Source: Kribbella voronezhensis | GTDB lineage: Bacteria > Actinomycetota > Actinomycetes > Propionibacteriales > Kribbellaceae | Assembly: GCF_004365175.1 (NCBI RefSeq) | Contig: NZ_SOCE01000001.1 | Span: 3,851,403-3,915,402, forward strand | Reading direction: 5' to 3' | DNA: 64,000 bases | Part shown: piece after piece, positions 1-8,133 of the stretch | Layout of the letters: each line of letters opens with the position of its first letter | How positions within the stretch are numbered: the stretch's first letter is position 1 | The notes under the pieces: model-generated | What the model was told of the DNA's origin: nothing | The model's database searches: none | The model's input: only the letters and a program-made list of their open reading frames with translations | Program-made: the position numbers and the translations under genes

Positions 1-322
1 CGCTCCGCAGCGCCGCCGGCGCATGATCCGCGGGCCGCATCGCCTCCGGATGAAACGCCCGCCGGGCGGCGATCGCGGCGTAGGTGAAGAGAAAGGCGGC
101 ACCGCCGTACTTCGCGATGTTCAGTGCGAGCGGGCTGCTCTCTATCAGGGCGCCGAGGCCGGCGATGCCACCGGAGATGAGCAACGCGTCCGAGAGTGCG
201 CAGGTCAGCACCACCGGCAGGATGTGCTCGCGACGCAGCCCCTGCCGCAGTACGAAGGCGTTCTGCGCTCCGATCGCGACGATCAGGGAAAGTGATGTGG
301 CAAAGCCTGCTAGCAGGGGCAT
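1..322 (-). CDS. lysE: LysE/ArgO-family basic amino acid exporter (C-terminus cut by window edge)
   Basis: Only the first 107 residues are inside the window; the rest runs off the left edge. The visible part starts MPLLAGFATSLSLIVAIGAQ and carries the family's N-terminal hydrophobic helix followed by the AQNAFVLRQGL segment, then two more membrane segments. LysE proteins export L-lysine and L-arginine across the cytoplasmic membrane. The gene is divergent from a LysG/ArgP-type LysR regulator 72 bp away, the classical lysE-lysG arrangement, so the exporter is probably induced by that regulator when basic amino acids accumulate. The ATG at 320-322 is the first start that gives the family's N-terminus. 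Confidence 0.88.
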   Translation of the reverse strand, partial: MPLLAGFATSLSLIVAIGAQNAFVLRQGLRREHILPVVLTCALSDALLISGGIAGLGALIESSPLALNIAKYGGAAFLFTYAAIAARRAFHPEAMRPADHAPAALRS

Positions 323-394
323 GCCTCGACGGTAGGTCTCTGCCGTCGAACAAACCAGCTAAAGATTCTTCAGCAGGATTAGCATTGCTTCATC
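323..394. promoter_or_regulatory. lysE-lysG divergent promoter region with inverted repeat
   Basis: This 72-bp gap between two divergent starts must hold both promoters. It contains an inverted repeat, CGACGG at 327-332 and CCGTCG at 343-348, and an AT-richer stretch at 360-392. A LysR-type regulator would be expected to bind here; the exact operator is inference. Confidence 0.45.
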
Positions 395-1282
395 ATGCAG
401 ATCGACTCGGCACAGCTCGACACCTTCGCCGCCGTGATCGACGAGGGCAGCTTCGACGCGGCCGCCCGGCGGCTGCGGATCACTCCGTCCGCGGTGAGCC
501 AGCGGATCAAGGCGCTGGAGAGCCGGCTCGGTCAGGTCTTGATCCAGCGGACGAAGCCGACCCGCAGTACGGAGGCGGGGGAGGCGTTGTTGCGGCTGGC
601 CCGGCAGGTGGACCTCCTCGAGGTCGAGGCGATCGCCGCGGTCAAGGGCAAGGTGGAGGGACTCCGGCTGCCGGTCGCGGTGAACGCGGACTCGTTGAAC
701 GGCTGGTTCCTGCCGGCCCTGCTCGACGTGCCGCCGGAGTTGGTGACGGCTTTCGACCTGCGCCAGGAGGACCAGGATCATTCCGCCGAGTTGCTCCGCA
801 ACGGGACCGTCCTCGCGGCGGTGACGGCTGACCCGCGGCCGGTGCAGGGCTGTCGCGTCCGAGCGCTGGGGAAGATGCGGTACCTGTCGATCACCACGCC
901 CGAGTTCGCCGAGCGCTGGCTGACCGGGCGCCCGCTTGCCGAGGCACTCGCAACCGCTCCGATGATGGCCTTCAACTCCAAGGACAAGTTGCAGGAACGG
1001 CTGATCCGCAAGGTGACCCGGCGCCGCCTCGATCCGCCGGTGCACTCGATCCCGGCATCGGGGCCGTTCGTGCGGGCGATCCGGCTCGGCCTCGGCTGGG
1101 GCATGATCGAGGAGGACGCCGTCGAGGCGGATCTGGCCTCCGGCCGCCTGGTAGAAGTTGCCCCCGGCAAGCATGTCGACGTACCGCTGTACTGGCAGCA
1201 CTGGAAGCTCGACTCCGCCGTTCTCGACGCACTCACCGCTGCCGTACTGCGGGCTGCCGCGGCGGGGCTGCGTAGTCCCTGA
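395..1282 (+). CDS. lysG: LysR-family transcriptional regulator, LysG/ArgP type
   Basis: A 295-residue LysR-type regulator. Residues 1-60 form the winged helix-turn-helix (DTFAAVIDEGSFDAAARRL and TPSAVSQRIKALE), and the rest is a periplasmic-binding-protein-like effector domain. The N-terminus and divergence from a lysE gene identify the LysG/ArgP/IciA subgroup, which senses L-lysine or L-arginine and activates the exporter. Its last 50 bp overlap the opposite-strand monooxygenase remnant. Start is the ATG at 395, which gives a full HTH; alternatives further inside would break it. Confidence in family is high; the identity of the effector is inferred. Confidence 0.9.
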   Translation: MQIDSAQLDTFAAVIDEGSFDAAARRLRITPSAVSQRIKALESRLGQVLIQRTKPTRSTEAGEALLRLARQVDLLEVEAIAAVKGKVEGLRLPVAVNADSLNGWFLPALLDVPPELVTAFDLRQEDQDHSAELLRNGTVLAAVTADPRPVQGCRVRALGKMRYLSITTPEFAERWLTGRPLAEALATAPMMAFNSKDKLQERLIRKVTRRRLDPPVHSIPASGPFVRAIRLGLGWGMIEEDAVEADLASGRLVEVAPGKHVDVPLYWQHWKLDSAVLDALTAAVLRAAAAGLRSP

Positions 1283-1553
1283 GATCGACCTTGTTGCCGA
1301 CCTTCAGCGGCAGTTCCTCGATCACCTTGCGCCACGGCAGGTAGGGCAGCAGCCGGAAGTTCAGGTTCCGGAACGCCGCGAACCAGCGGCTCGCCGGGAT
1401 GAACCACTTCGCCCCGTCCGCTCCTTGCTTCTGGCAGGCCTCGACGAACTCGCGCATCACCGCGTCGTACTCGCCGAACGCCCGGACGTGGTCACCGTCG
1501 GCCGCGTGGAGTTCACCGGCCAGGACGTAAGCGCCGACCGTCGGCTCGGTCAT
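1233..1553 (-). pseudogene. C-terminal remnant of an FAD-dependent (PheA/TfdB-type) monooxygenase
   Basis: An open frame of 106 residues begins MTEPTVGAYVLAGEL and resembles only the last part of flavin aromatic monooxygenases, where the GAYVLAGEL-type helix contacts the FAD and is followed by an Arg/Phe-rich C-terminal helix. The FAD-binding GxGxxG and the GD motif domains are absent, so as written this cannot be an active enzyme. A good ribosome site (GAGGAG) precedes the ATG, suggesting fusion of the old promoter and start to the 3' end of the gene by an internal deletion. It faces a TetR regulator, the usual partner of such an enzyme. It overlaps the end of lysG by 50 bp. Confidence 0.6.
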
Positions 1554-1597
1554 CTCGAACTCCTCACTCGTTGTCGGGTGAGCACGACTGTACGACA

Positions 1598-1637
1598 GTC
1601 TTAGACATTTGTACAAGACGTTTGTGTCAGACGACCG
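1598..1637. promoter_or_regulatory. candidate TetR operator: three AGAC words at exact 13-bp spacing
   Basis: Between the divergent remnant and tetR lies a relatively AT-rich stretch with AGAC at 1603, 1616 and 1629. The first two 13-mers, AGACATTTGTACA and AGACGTTTGTGTC, are near-identical. A small palindrome GTCTTAGAC (1598-1606) and an 8-bp palindrome TTGTACAA (1609-1616) are embedded. Position and symmetry suit autoregulation by the adjacent TetR protein. Confidence 0.45.
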
Positions 1638-1651
1638 CTAGGCTGACGGGC

Positions 1652-2233
1652 ATGGGAAATCGCGAGGCTTTGATCGAGGGTGCCAAGACCTGCCTGATGG
1701 AGAAGGGCTACCACCGCACGACCGCCCGGGACATCGCGACCGCGGCCGGCGTCAGCCTCGCCGCCATCGGCTACCACTTCGGGTCGAAGGACGACCTGAT
1801 GAACGAGGCGATGCGGGCGGCCCTGGACGAGTGGGGCGCAGAAGTCGGTACGGCGATGGCTGCCGGGCTCGGCGCCGATGCGACCGCTCGCGAGCGCTTC
1901 GTCGAGACGTGGCGGCTGGCAGTGGGCACGCTGTCGACGCCCAGCACGCGGGCGTTGTGGGTCACCCAGTTCGAGGTACTCAGTGCAGGCGCGCCGGAAC
2001 TGCTGAAGGAGCTGTCGAACCTGCAAGGAGAAGCGCGCGAGGGCGTAGCGACCTTGTTCGGTGCCGTGGGTCCAGAGACTCCGCAGGACGAGGTGCAGTT
2101 GGTCGGGTCGTTCCTGCAAGCGCTACTGCTGGGCGTTGTCGTGCAGTGGTTGTTCGACCCCGCCAAGGCTCCCAGCGGCGAGGACCTGGCCAAAGCCCTG
2201 GAGCTGGTCTCCGCTGGAATCCAGGAGCGCTAG
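1652..2233 (+). CDS. TetR-family transcriptional regulator
   Basis: A 193-residue TetR-type repressor. Residues 1-50 hold the conserved helix-turn-helix (HRTTARDIATAAGVSLAAIGYHFGSKDDL), and the rest is an all-helical ligand-binding domain with a hydrophobic helix near residues 155-170 (SFLQALLLGVVVQWLF). It is divergent from the truncated monooxygenase gene, so it probably once repressed that gene in response to an aromatic or polyketide-like ligand; that role is inferred. The ATG at 1652 is the start that puts the HTH at the usual distance from the N-terminus. Confidence 0.88.
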   Translation: MGNREALIEGAKTCLMEKGYHRTTARDIATAAGVSLAAIGYHFGSKDDLMNEAMRAALDEWGAEVGTAMAAGLGADATARERFVETWRLAVGTLSTPSTRALWVTQFEVLSAGAPELLKELSNLQGEAREGVATLFGAVGPETPQDEVQLVGSFLQALLLGVVVQWLFDPAKAPSGEDLAKALELVSAGIQER

Positions 2234-2263
2234 TGTCAGCAGGGTCTGCCGAAGGGGACTGGG

Positions 2264-2461
2264 ATGAAGAAGGCCGTACTGATCGCGCTCGGCGTGCTGT
2301 TGACCGTCGCCGGAGTGGTGTGGGCACTGCAGGGGCTCGGGTACGTCGGTGGGAGCTCGATGACCGGCAAGAGCTTCTGGGCGATCGTCGGCCCGCTGGT
2401 CGCGGCGCTGGGCGTCTCGCTCCTCTACGTGACGTTGCGCGGCCCGCAGCAACGCCGCTAG
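2264..2461 (+). CDS. small two-helix membrane protein of unknown function
   Basis: 65 residues starting MKKAVLIALGVLLTVAGVVW, with two hydrophobic helices (about 4-22 and 40-58) joined by a Gly/Ser-rich loop and ending in a basic tail (RGPQQRR). This layout is common in small actinobacterial membrane proteins, often next to regulators or transporters. A GGGG run just upstream may be the ribosome site. It lies 30 bp downstream of the TetR gene and could be cotranscribed with it. Its stop overlaps the convergent next gene by 4 bp. No function can be assigned. Confidence 0.7.
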   Translation: MKKAVLIALGVLLTVAGVVWALQGLGYVGGSSMTGKSFWAIVGPLVAALGVSLLYVTLRGPQQRR

Positions 2462-3327
2462 TGCGGTAGCTCGTCCTTCTCCCAGCGCAGGGCCATCGGG
2501 TTGTCGGCCGGAACCAGGCCGGACGCCATGATCGCGCCGCTGATCGGGCGAACTAGGCGGTCGAGCTCCTCGGTCGCGGCGTCGCCGAGCTTCGCCCAGC
2601 CCTGCTCAGCCAGCGCGTCCGTGGTGTCCTCAACCTGCCGGCGCAGTGCCCAGCCCTTCTCGGTCAGCGTGCCATCGGCCGCCAGTAGTCCACGGCTCCT
2701 GAGGTCTTCCTCGGCTTCGGCCCATTCGTCGTCACTCCAGCGTCGGCTGGCCTGGTAGACCGCCTTGGACGGACCGCCTGCCGCAGAGATGGTGACGTTC
2801 GCCTGGCACGGGCTGAGGCCGGCAGTGACCAGCGCGGACACGTGCCCGTCGCCCCTGGACTCCCTGAGGATCGTCGTCGCGTGCCACAGAACCAGGTGAG
2901 GCTCGTCGGGCCAGTCCAGCGCAGCGTTGGCCGCTGCGATCGGCCGGCCGCCGAGAGGCGCCACCTCGGCGGCTTGGCGCGCCAGCTCCGCAGTACGGCG
3001 TACTGGCGCGCCCGTCTCGGGCAACATCCGGCGTACTGCGTCGTCTACGGCCTGCAGCCTCGTTGCGACGAGTTGCTCGGGTGTGGCGAAGGTCCAAGCG
3101 TCGGGAAGTGCTCTGGCGACCATGGACGGGTGGAAGTTGTAGAAAACGGCGGTGACGAGGTCAGGGCCGACCGGACCGAGCGGAGCGGCGCGGCAGGCGA
3201 AGTAGCTCATCCAGCCACCGCGCAGGCCGAGCGCGTCGGTCGCCTGCCGGGTCTCCGGGGCGAAGTAGGTGATCGCGTGGTACGGCTCGAGGACTTTCCA
3301 CATCCGGCGTGCGCGGGTCTGCGACAT
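2458..3327 (-). CDS. SCO6745-family protein
   Basis: 289 residues with the N-terminal signature LEPYHAITYFAPE, followed by the glycine-rich GLRGGWMSYFACRAAPLG segment, which marks the actinobacterial SCO6745 family. The C-terminal 100 residues look like a winged helix (WAEAEEDLRSRGLLAADGTLTEKGWALR), as in MarR-like folds. Members are cytoplasmic and uncharacterised; a role in transcription or in sensing small molecules is possible but not shown. The ATG at 3325-3327 lies just outside the convergent GNAT gene region. No close operon partner on this strand. Confidence 0.72.
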   Translation of the reverse strand: MSQTRARRMWKVLEPYHAITYFAPETRQATDALGLRGGWMSYFACRAAPLGPVGPDLVTAVFYNFHPSMVARALPDAWTFATPEQLVATRLQAVDDAVRRMLPETGAPVRRTAELARQAAEVAPLGGRPIAAANAALDWPDEPHLVLWHATTILRESRGDGHVSALVTAGLSPCQANVTISAAGGPSKAVYQASRRWSDDEWAEAEEDLRSRGLLAADGTLTEKGWALRRQVEDTTDALAEQGWAKLGDAATEELDRLVRPISGAIMASGLVPADNPMALRWEKDELPH

Positions 3328-3335
3328 ACCCCGAG

Positions 3336-3845
3336 TTAATCAAAGGGTCGGTGCATGACGTGCAGACCGACATAACCGTGGGTCGGGTGCAGGAACGCCT
3401 CCGGCACCGTGCCGATGATGGTGAAGCCCAGGTCCTGCCAGAGCTTGACCGCGCGCTCGTTGGTCTCCACCACCGCGTTGAACTGGATCGCCCGGAACCC
3501 GGAAGCGGCCGCCCAGTCGATCATGTCCTGGCAGAGCGCCCGGCCGACACCGCGGCCGCGGTGGGAGGAGTCGACCATGAAGCTCGCGCTGGCGACGTGC
3601 GAGCCAGGACCCGGCCGGTTCGGGTACATGTTGGCGCTGCCGAGAACGGTGCCGTCGGCATCGACCGCGACCGTGGTCCGGCTCAGCTCCGACCCCGACG
3701 GCGACATCCACAGGGCGCGCGCCTGGTCGAAGGTCAGCTCCGGATCGTAGGTGTAGGTCTCCTGCGCGGTGACGATCTCGTGGAAGAACGGCCAGATCGC
3801 GGCCCAGTCGTCCGCGACGGCATCTTTGATCCTCAAGGTCTGCAT
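3336..3845 (-). CDS. GNAT-family N-acetyltransferase
   Basis: 169 residues with the GNAT fold: acetyl-CoA-binding motif A at about 95-103 (SSHRGRGVGRALCQ), followed by helix and the conserved KLWQDLGF motif B region near residues 134-141. The substrate is unknown; the closest well-known groups (phosphinothricin acetyltransferase-like and L-amino-acid acetyltransferases) share this arrangement. The start MQTLRIKDAV at 3843-3845 is followed by the family's first beta strand. It is 73 bp from the divergent ChaA gene, and 9 bp separate its stop from the start of the SCO6745-like gene downstream on the same strand, so the two may be cotranscribed. Confidence 0.85.
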   Translation of the reverse strand: MQTLRIKDAVADDWAAIWPFFHEIVTAQETYTYDPELTFDQARALWMSPSGSELSRTTVAVDADGTVLGSANMYPNRPGPGSHVASASFMVDSSHRGRGVGRALCQDMIDWAAASGFRAIQFNAVVETNERAVKLWQDLGFTIIGTVPEAFLHPTHGYVGLHVMHRPFD

Positions 3846-3917
3846 GATGCGAAAAGCATCTCCCCCACCGCCGCCGATGCCAACCGAATTGCCGGCGGCC
3901 GAATAGACTCGCTGGGG

Positions 3918-5039
3918 ATGACAGACACGGTTGTCCATGGGTTGCCGCGCTGGAGTCTGGCCGTGCCCCCGCTCGCTCTCGTCGTACTGGTGCTGTCCTG
4001 GGGTCGCGACCTGGGTGCCCTGCTGCTGATCCTGGTCTGCGCCGGTCTCGGCGCCGCCGTGATCGCGGCCGTCCATCATGCCGAGGTGGTCGCGCACCGG
4101 GTCGGTGAACCGTTCGGCACGCTGATCCTCGCGCTCGCGGTGACCGTCATCGAGGTCGCGCTGATCGTCACGCTGATGGCCTCGGGCGGTGACAAGGCCG
4201 CGTCGCTGGCGCGCGACACGGTGTTCGCCGCGGTGATGATCACCTGCAACGGGATCCTCGGTCTCGCACTGGTCGCCGGGTCGCTGCGGCACAAGTCGCA
4301 GGCGTTCCGGGTGCACGCGTCCGGAAGTGCGCTCGCGGTGATGACCGCACTGGTGACGCTGAGCCTCGTGCTGCCCACCTTCACGACCAGTACGCCGGGA
4401 GCCACCTTCAGCTCGGCGCAGCTCGCGTTCGCCGGCGTGACATCGCTGGTGATGTACGGCGTGTTCGTGTTCGTCCAGACCATCCGGCATCGCGACTACT
4501 TCCTGCCGGTCGGCACTGAAGAGGTTCCGGTCCAGCCGGCCGACGATGACGAGGAGAGCGTCGTGCACGCGGCCGCGCCGAGCGTGCGGGTCGCGCTGAC
4601 GAGTCTCGGTCTGTTGTTCGTCTGCTTGATCGCAGTGGTCGGGCTGGCGAAGACGGTGTCGCCCAAGCTGGAGTCGGCGGTCGAGTCCGCTGGTGCGCCG
4701 CTGGCGGTCGTCGGGGTGGTGATCGCGCTGCTGGTGCTGCTGCCGGAGACGGTCGCCGCAGTACGGGCTGCACTGCGGGACCGCCTGCAGACCAGCCTGA
4801 ACCTCGCGCTGGGTTCGGCACTGGCGAGCATCGGGCTGACCATCCCTGCGATCGCGGTGGCATCGATCTGGCTCGACGGACCACTCGTGCTCGGCCTGGG
4901 CAGCAAGGAACTGGTGCTGTTCATCCTGACCGTCGTGGTGAGCATGCTGACCCTCGCGACCGGCCGTGCCACGTTGCTGCAGGGCGCAGTACACCTGATG
5001 ATCTTCGGCTCGTTCCTGTTCCTCACGGTCAGCCCGTGA
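3918..5039 (+). CDS. chaA: ChaA-type calcium/proton (or Na+/K+) antiporter
   Basis: 373 residues, with about eleven hydrophobic helices in two homologous halves. The two cation-exchanger motifs are visible: EPFGTLILALAVTVIEVALI in the first half and the LPETVAAVRAALRDRLQTSLNLALGSALASIG segment in the second, both containing the acidic and polar residues that form the ion path in CaCA transporters. An acidic loop (DDDEES, about residue 205) separates the halves. It acts in the cytoplasmic membrane to export Ca2+ or alkali cations in exchange for protons. The length matches ChaA. The ATG at 3918 follows GGGG. It overlaps the convergent ankyrin gene by 11 bp. Confidence 0.88.
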   Translation: MTDTVVHGLPRWSLAVPPLALVVLVLSWGRDLGALLLILVCAGLGAAVIAAVHHAEVVAHRVGEPFGTLILALAVTVIEVALIVTLMASGGDKAASLARDTVFAAVMITCNGILGLALVAGSLRHKSQAFRVHASGSALAVMTALVTLSLVLPTFTTSTPGATFSSAQLAFAGVTSLVMYGVFVFVQTIRHRDYFLPVGTEEVPVQPADDDEESVVHAAAPSVRVALTSLGLLFVCLIAVVGLAKTVSPKLESAVESAGAPLAVVGVVIALLVLLPETVAAVRAALRDRLQTSLNLALGSALASIGLTIPAIAVASIWLDGPLVLGLGSKELVLFILTVVVSMLTLATGRATLLQGAVHLMIFGSFLFLTVSP

Positions 5040-6483
5040 TCGACTCCTCCAGCGTGTCGAGGTAGTCCACGACGTCCTGGTGGTGGCTGTGCTGCGCCCA
5101 GCCGCGTGGGGTGGCGTGGTACTGCGGGTCCTCGGCCGTCGGGTCCGCGCCCAGCTCGATCAGCTTCCGCACGGTGTCGAGATGACCGTTCACCGCGGCC
5201 AAGTGCAACGGCGTCCTGAACCGGCCGACGTTGAGGTCGAAACCCAGCTTCTGCAGGGGTTCCAGAGCATGGGTGGCGCCGATCTCGGCGACCCGGATCG
5301 GCAGCATCGGGTTGCGCGCGACGGCGCGGGCGGCGAGTTCTGGATCCGCGTCGACGCGGTCGCCACGCAGTACGGCGGCGTAGAGCTCGTTCACGTCGTC
5401 GAGTGGGGCCGCACCCTTGGCCAGCAGGAGTTCGGCGATCTCGGTGTGCCCTTGGATCGCGGCCAGTTCGTAGGCGCGGTGACCGCCGAAGCCGGGGTGT
5501 TGCGTGCCCCGGCCGTCCGGGTCGACGTCTTGTGCCAGGACCAGTTCGACCCGGTGGAGTAGTCCTTCGTGCGAGGCGAAGACCAGCTCGTCCTCGAGGA
5601 GCTGGCGGGGAGTCGGATGGGCCGTCGTCATCCGCTCGTGCCACGGGCCGCCGTCGCCCTTGCCGAGCCCGAACTCCAGCAGCAGTTCGAGATGCACATC
5701 GTCGTACGGCGGGGGACAGCCGGGACCGCAGTTGTACATGGTCTGGCTGTCGTTGGGGTCGGCACCGGCTTCGAGCAGCAGCCGGGCGAGTTCCAAGCGG
5801 TTCTGATGTGGGGGCTGGTCGTTCTCGCCGCGGCCGAAGGCGCCGGTGAGCGCGGTGAACGGCGACGGCATCCCTTGCCAGAGGTAGCCGGAGTTGGGGT
5901 CTGCCCCGTTGTCCAGCAGGAGTTTCGCGACCGCCACCCGGTCATCGGCCTCGAGCCGCGAGTAGGTGAGATAGAGCAACGGCTCCCAGCGATAGGGACC
6001 GCCTTCCCGCGCGGCCGCTGCCGGATCGGCCGCCAGCGCGGCGGCGACGACATCCGGCGGCGCGGCGATCACCATCGTATAGATGTTGCTCCGAGCAACA
6101 TCTGGGAACTCGTCGAGCAACTGCCGGGCGGTGGTCTGCCGCGCCGAATCGTCTTGCCCGTAATGCAGGGTGGCCAGTTTGAGGAACTCGTCGGCGCGTT
6201 GCTCGGGAGTGTCCAGTGGGCCGCCGATCGTTTGCCGGTGTGGCGAGCGGCTGTAGCGGTCGACCAGTTCGAGGTGATGCACAAGCCGGGCCCAGCTGGC
6301 GAAACCGTAGCTGCGGGCGAGCACCAACTGCGCTCCGGCGAGATTGCCGACGTCGGCCGGGGAGAACTCGGCGACCAGGGCGAGGGCCTCGGGATCGGCT
6401 GCCTGGACCTGCTTGAGCAGGGTCTTGGCCTGCTTCTTGAGGTGCTCGAGGCTCGGGTCGTTGGGGAGATTTCGGGTCGGCAT
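5029..6483 (-). CDS. ankyrin-repeat protein
   Basis: 484 residues. The first 70 are a charged helical region (DPSLEHLKKQAKTLLKQVQAADPEAL), a segment often placed in front of ankyrin repeats in actinobacterial proteins. Ankyrin-type helices follow, with recognisable units such as AVAKLLLDNGADPNS, LARLLLEAGADPND, EIAELLLAKGAAPL and TPLHLAAVNGHLDTVRKLIELGADP. Repeats are protein-binding scaffolds; the partner is unknown. There is no signal peptide, so it is likely cytoplasmic. A strong ribosome site (GGAGG) precedes the ATG. It appears monocistronic. Confidence 0.85.
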   Translation of the reverse strand: MPTRNLPNDPSLEHLKKQAKTLLKQVQAADPEALALVAEFSPADVGNLAGAQLVLARSYGFASWARLVHHLELVDRYSRSPHRQTIGGPLDTPEQRADEFLKLATLHYGQDDSARQTTARQLLDEFPDVARSNIYTMVIAAPPDVVAAALAADPAAAAREGGPYRWEPLLYLTYSRLEADDRVAVAKLLLDNGADPNSGYLWQGMPSPFTALTGAFGRGENDQPPHQNRLELARLLLEAGADPNDSQTMYNCGPGCPPPYDDVHLELLLEFGLGKGDGGPWHERMTTAHPTPRQLLEDELVFASHEGLLHRVELVLAQDVDPDGRGTQHPGFGGHRAYELAAIQGHTEIAELLLAKGAAPLDDVNELYAAVLRGDRVDADPELAARAVARNPMLPIRVAEIGATHALEPLQKLGFDLNVGRFRTPLHLAAVNGHLDTVRKLIELGADPTAEDPQYHATPRGWAQHSHHQDVVDYLDTLEESITG

Positions 6484-6671
6484 GGCGACCTCCTCTCTAC
6501 GTGCCTGCTGTCCGCGTCGTCAGGCGAGAAAGGAGGTGGGTGATACCGCACAACCTTGATTTCAGGTGGGCTGAGCCCTTCCCGCGGACCGGTGGCACCC
6601 TGCGTGCCTGCGTCCGACTGTACTCCGGCCCGTCGACAGTTGTCAGTCCCCTGAACCCTTCGCGAGGCAGG

Positions 6672-7553
6672 ATGCCCGGTATGACGCGCTGGGTGTTCGA
6701 GGGGATCGGCCTACCGGCGGGGGATGCGGTCCACCTCGAAGCCGGAGTCGGCGATGCCGAGGTGCTGCCGGGCCGATTCGCCCTTCCAGGGCTGGTGGAT
6801 TCGCATTGCCACCTGACCGTCGGGATGGGCGAGCGCGGTCTGGTGCCGCTCGGCGAAGGCGCCGCCCGGACGATGCTCGACGAACTCGGGCAGGCCGGCG
6901 TCCGCGCAGTACGGGATGTCGGTGGGGATCGCTCGATCACGTTGAAGCTTGCGGCGAATCCGGAGGACGGGAAGCCGTTGATCCTTGCCGCCGGCCGGTT
7001 CTTCGCGCCTGAGGGATCGTATTTTCCAGGTCTCTACGAGCCGGTGTCCGCTGAGCAACTGCTGGCCGCGGTCGCGGCGCACGTCCAGACGGACCTGGTC
7101 AGCGAGCTGATCCGGGTCGGCATCGACTCGGTCGAGCACGGCGAGGTGATCACCGCCGACGACCTCGCAGTACTGGGTGCTTGTGGTGGCGCCTGGACGC
7201 CGACGCTGTCCGCCTACGGCCCGCCTGATCCGAACGACACCCCGGAGCGACTCGAGCGGCGTCGACGGCGCGAGGAGCACATGGCGACAATGCTCCCGCT
7301 GGCGCGACAGTACGGCGTACGGGTGCTCACCGGGTCTGACGTGTTCGGCACTGTCGCCAGTGAGATCGACCAGCTCGTCAAGTACGGGCTGACGGTCACC
7401 GAGGCGCTCGAGGCGGCCACTACGTCCGCCAGTGAGTTCCTCGGGCTGACAGGCACCGAGGATGTCGTCACGTACGACGCGGATCCTCGCGAGCATCCCG
7501 AGATCCTCGGTGCCCCGGCTGCCGTCGTACTGCGGGGCTCGCGCATCCGCTGA
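6672..7553 (+). CDS. amidohydrolase (imidazolonepropionase-like), apparently internally shortened
   Basis: 293 residues of an amidohydrolase. The metal-binding HxH is in VDSHCHLTV, a later His lies in VAAHVQTDLV, then SVEHGE and the aspartate of TGSDVFG, all expected for binuclear hydrolases. Between LLAAV and AAHVQTDLV, however, the family normally has 40-60 residues including the bridging lysine strand; these are missing, so the active site is probably incomplete. See findings. ATG 6672 and ATG 6681 are both possible; an upstream GTG at 6540 has a strong AGGAGG but a poorly conserved N-terminal extension. The gene stands alone. Confidence 0.7.
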   Translation: MPGMTRWVFEGIGLPAGDAVHLEAGVGDAEVLPGRFALPGLVDSHCHLTVGMGERGLVPLGEGAARTMLDELGQAGVRAVRDVGGDRSITLKLAANPEDGKPLILAAGRFFAPEGSYFPGLYEPVSAEQLLAAVAAHVQTDLVSELIRVGIDSVEHGEVITADDLAVLGACGGAWTPTLSAYGPPDPNDTPERLERRRRREEHMATMLPLARQYGVRVLTGSDVFGTVASEIDQLVKYGLTVTEALEAATTSASEFLGLTGTEDVVTYDADPREHPEILGAPAAVVLRGSRIR

Positions 7554-7593
7554 CCTCGGCGCGCACTGAGACGCGGGTCACCAGGGCCGTCTC

Positions 7594-7652
7594 TTGAACA
7601 TGTTCAAAAACCGGTCTTACGATCGTCGTGACCAAGAATTGAACATGTTCAA
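7594..7652. promoter_or_regulatory. twin perfect palindromic operators TTGAACATGTTCAA
   Basis: Two identical 14-bp perfect palindromes at 7594-7607 and 7639-7652, 45 bp apart start to start, lie 20-65 bp before the first gene of a three-gene operon that ends with a TetR regulator. Spacing (about four helical turns) and identity indicate cooperative binding of one dimeric repressor, most likely that TetR protein. The sites flank or overlap the promoter. Confidence 0.75.
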
Positions 7653-7671
7653 GAGTGAGGGTGTGGGTGCG

Positions 7672-8130
7672 ATGACAGTGCTGGCCTATCTGGTCTACCT
7701 GGCGATCTCGGTACCGCTGACGATCTGGGTGGCGCGGACGCTCAGCCACAACGGCCGGGTGTTCCTGGTCGACGTGTTCGACGGCAACGACGAGTTCGCG
7801 GACGCGGTGAACCGGCTGCTGGTGGTCGGGTTCTACCTGGTCAACCTCGGATTCGTCACGCTGTTCCTGCGCAGTCGCGACACCGTGGCCGACGCCCGCG
7901 GCGCGATCGAGCAGCTGAGTATGAAACTCGGCACGGTCCTGGTGGTGCTCGGCGTCCTGCACCTGCTGAACGTGTGGATCTTCAACGCGATCCGCCGCCG
8001 CAGCCAGCAGGTGGAGATGGCCACACCGCCGGTCCCGCCGAACAACGTCATCCCGCAGGACGGCCCGTTCCAGCCGGTGCCGGGCATGCCGTTCACCGGC
8101 ACCCAGCCTCCGATGCCGAGCGGCTACTGA
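7672..8130 (+). CDS. integral membrane protein of a TetR-controlled operon
   Basis: 152 residues. There are three predicted membrane helices: 3-22 (LAYLVYLAISVPLTIWVA), about 43-63 (VNRLLVVGFYLVNLGFVTLFL) and 82-101 (LGTVLVVLGVLHLLNVWIF), followed by a 40-residue Pro-rich cytoplasmic tail. The protein is of unknown function and belongs to a family common in actinobacteria. It is the first gene of an operon with a DUF393 protein and a TetR regulator, and twin palindromes lie directly upstream. The ATG at 7672 is chosen because upstream in-frame codons fall inside the operator. Confidence 0.75.
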   Translation: MTVLAYLVYLAISVPLTIWVARTLSHNGRVFLVDVFDGNDEFADAVNRLLVVGFYLVNLGFVTLFLRSRDTVADARGAIEQLSMKLGTVLVVLGVLHLLNVWIFNAIRRRSQQVEMATPPVPPNNVIPQDGPFQPVPGMPFTGTQPPMPSGY

Positions 8131-8133
8131 GCC

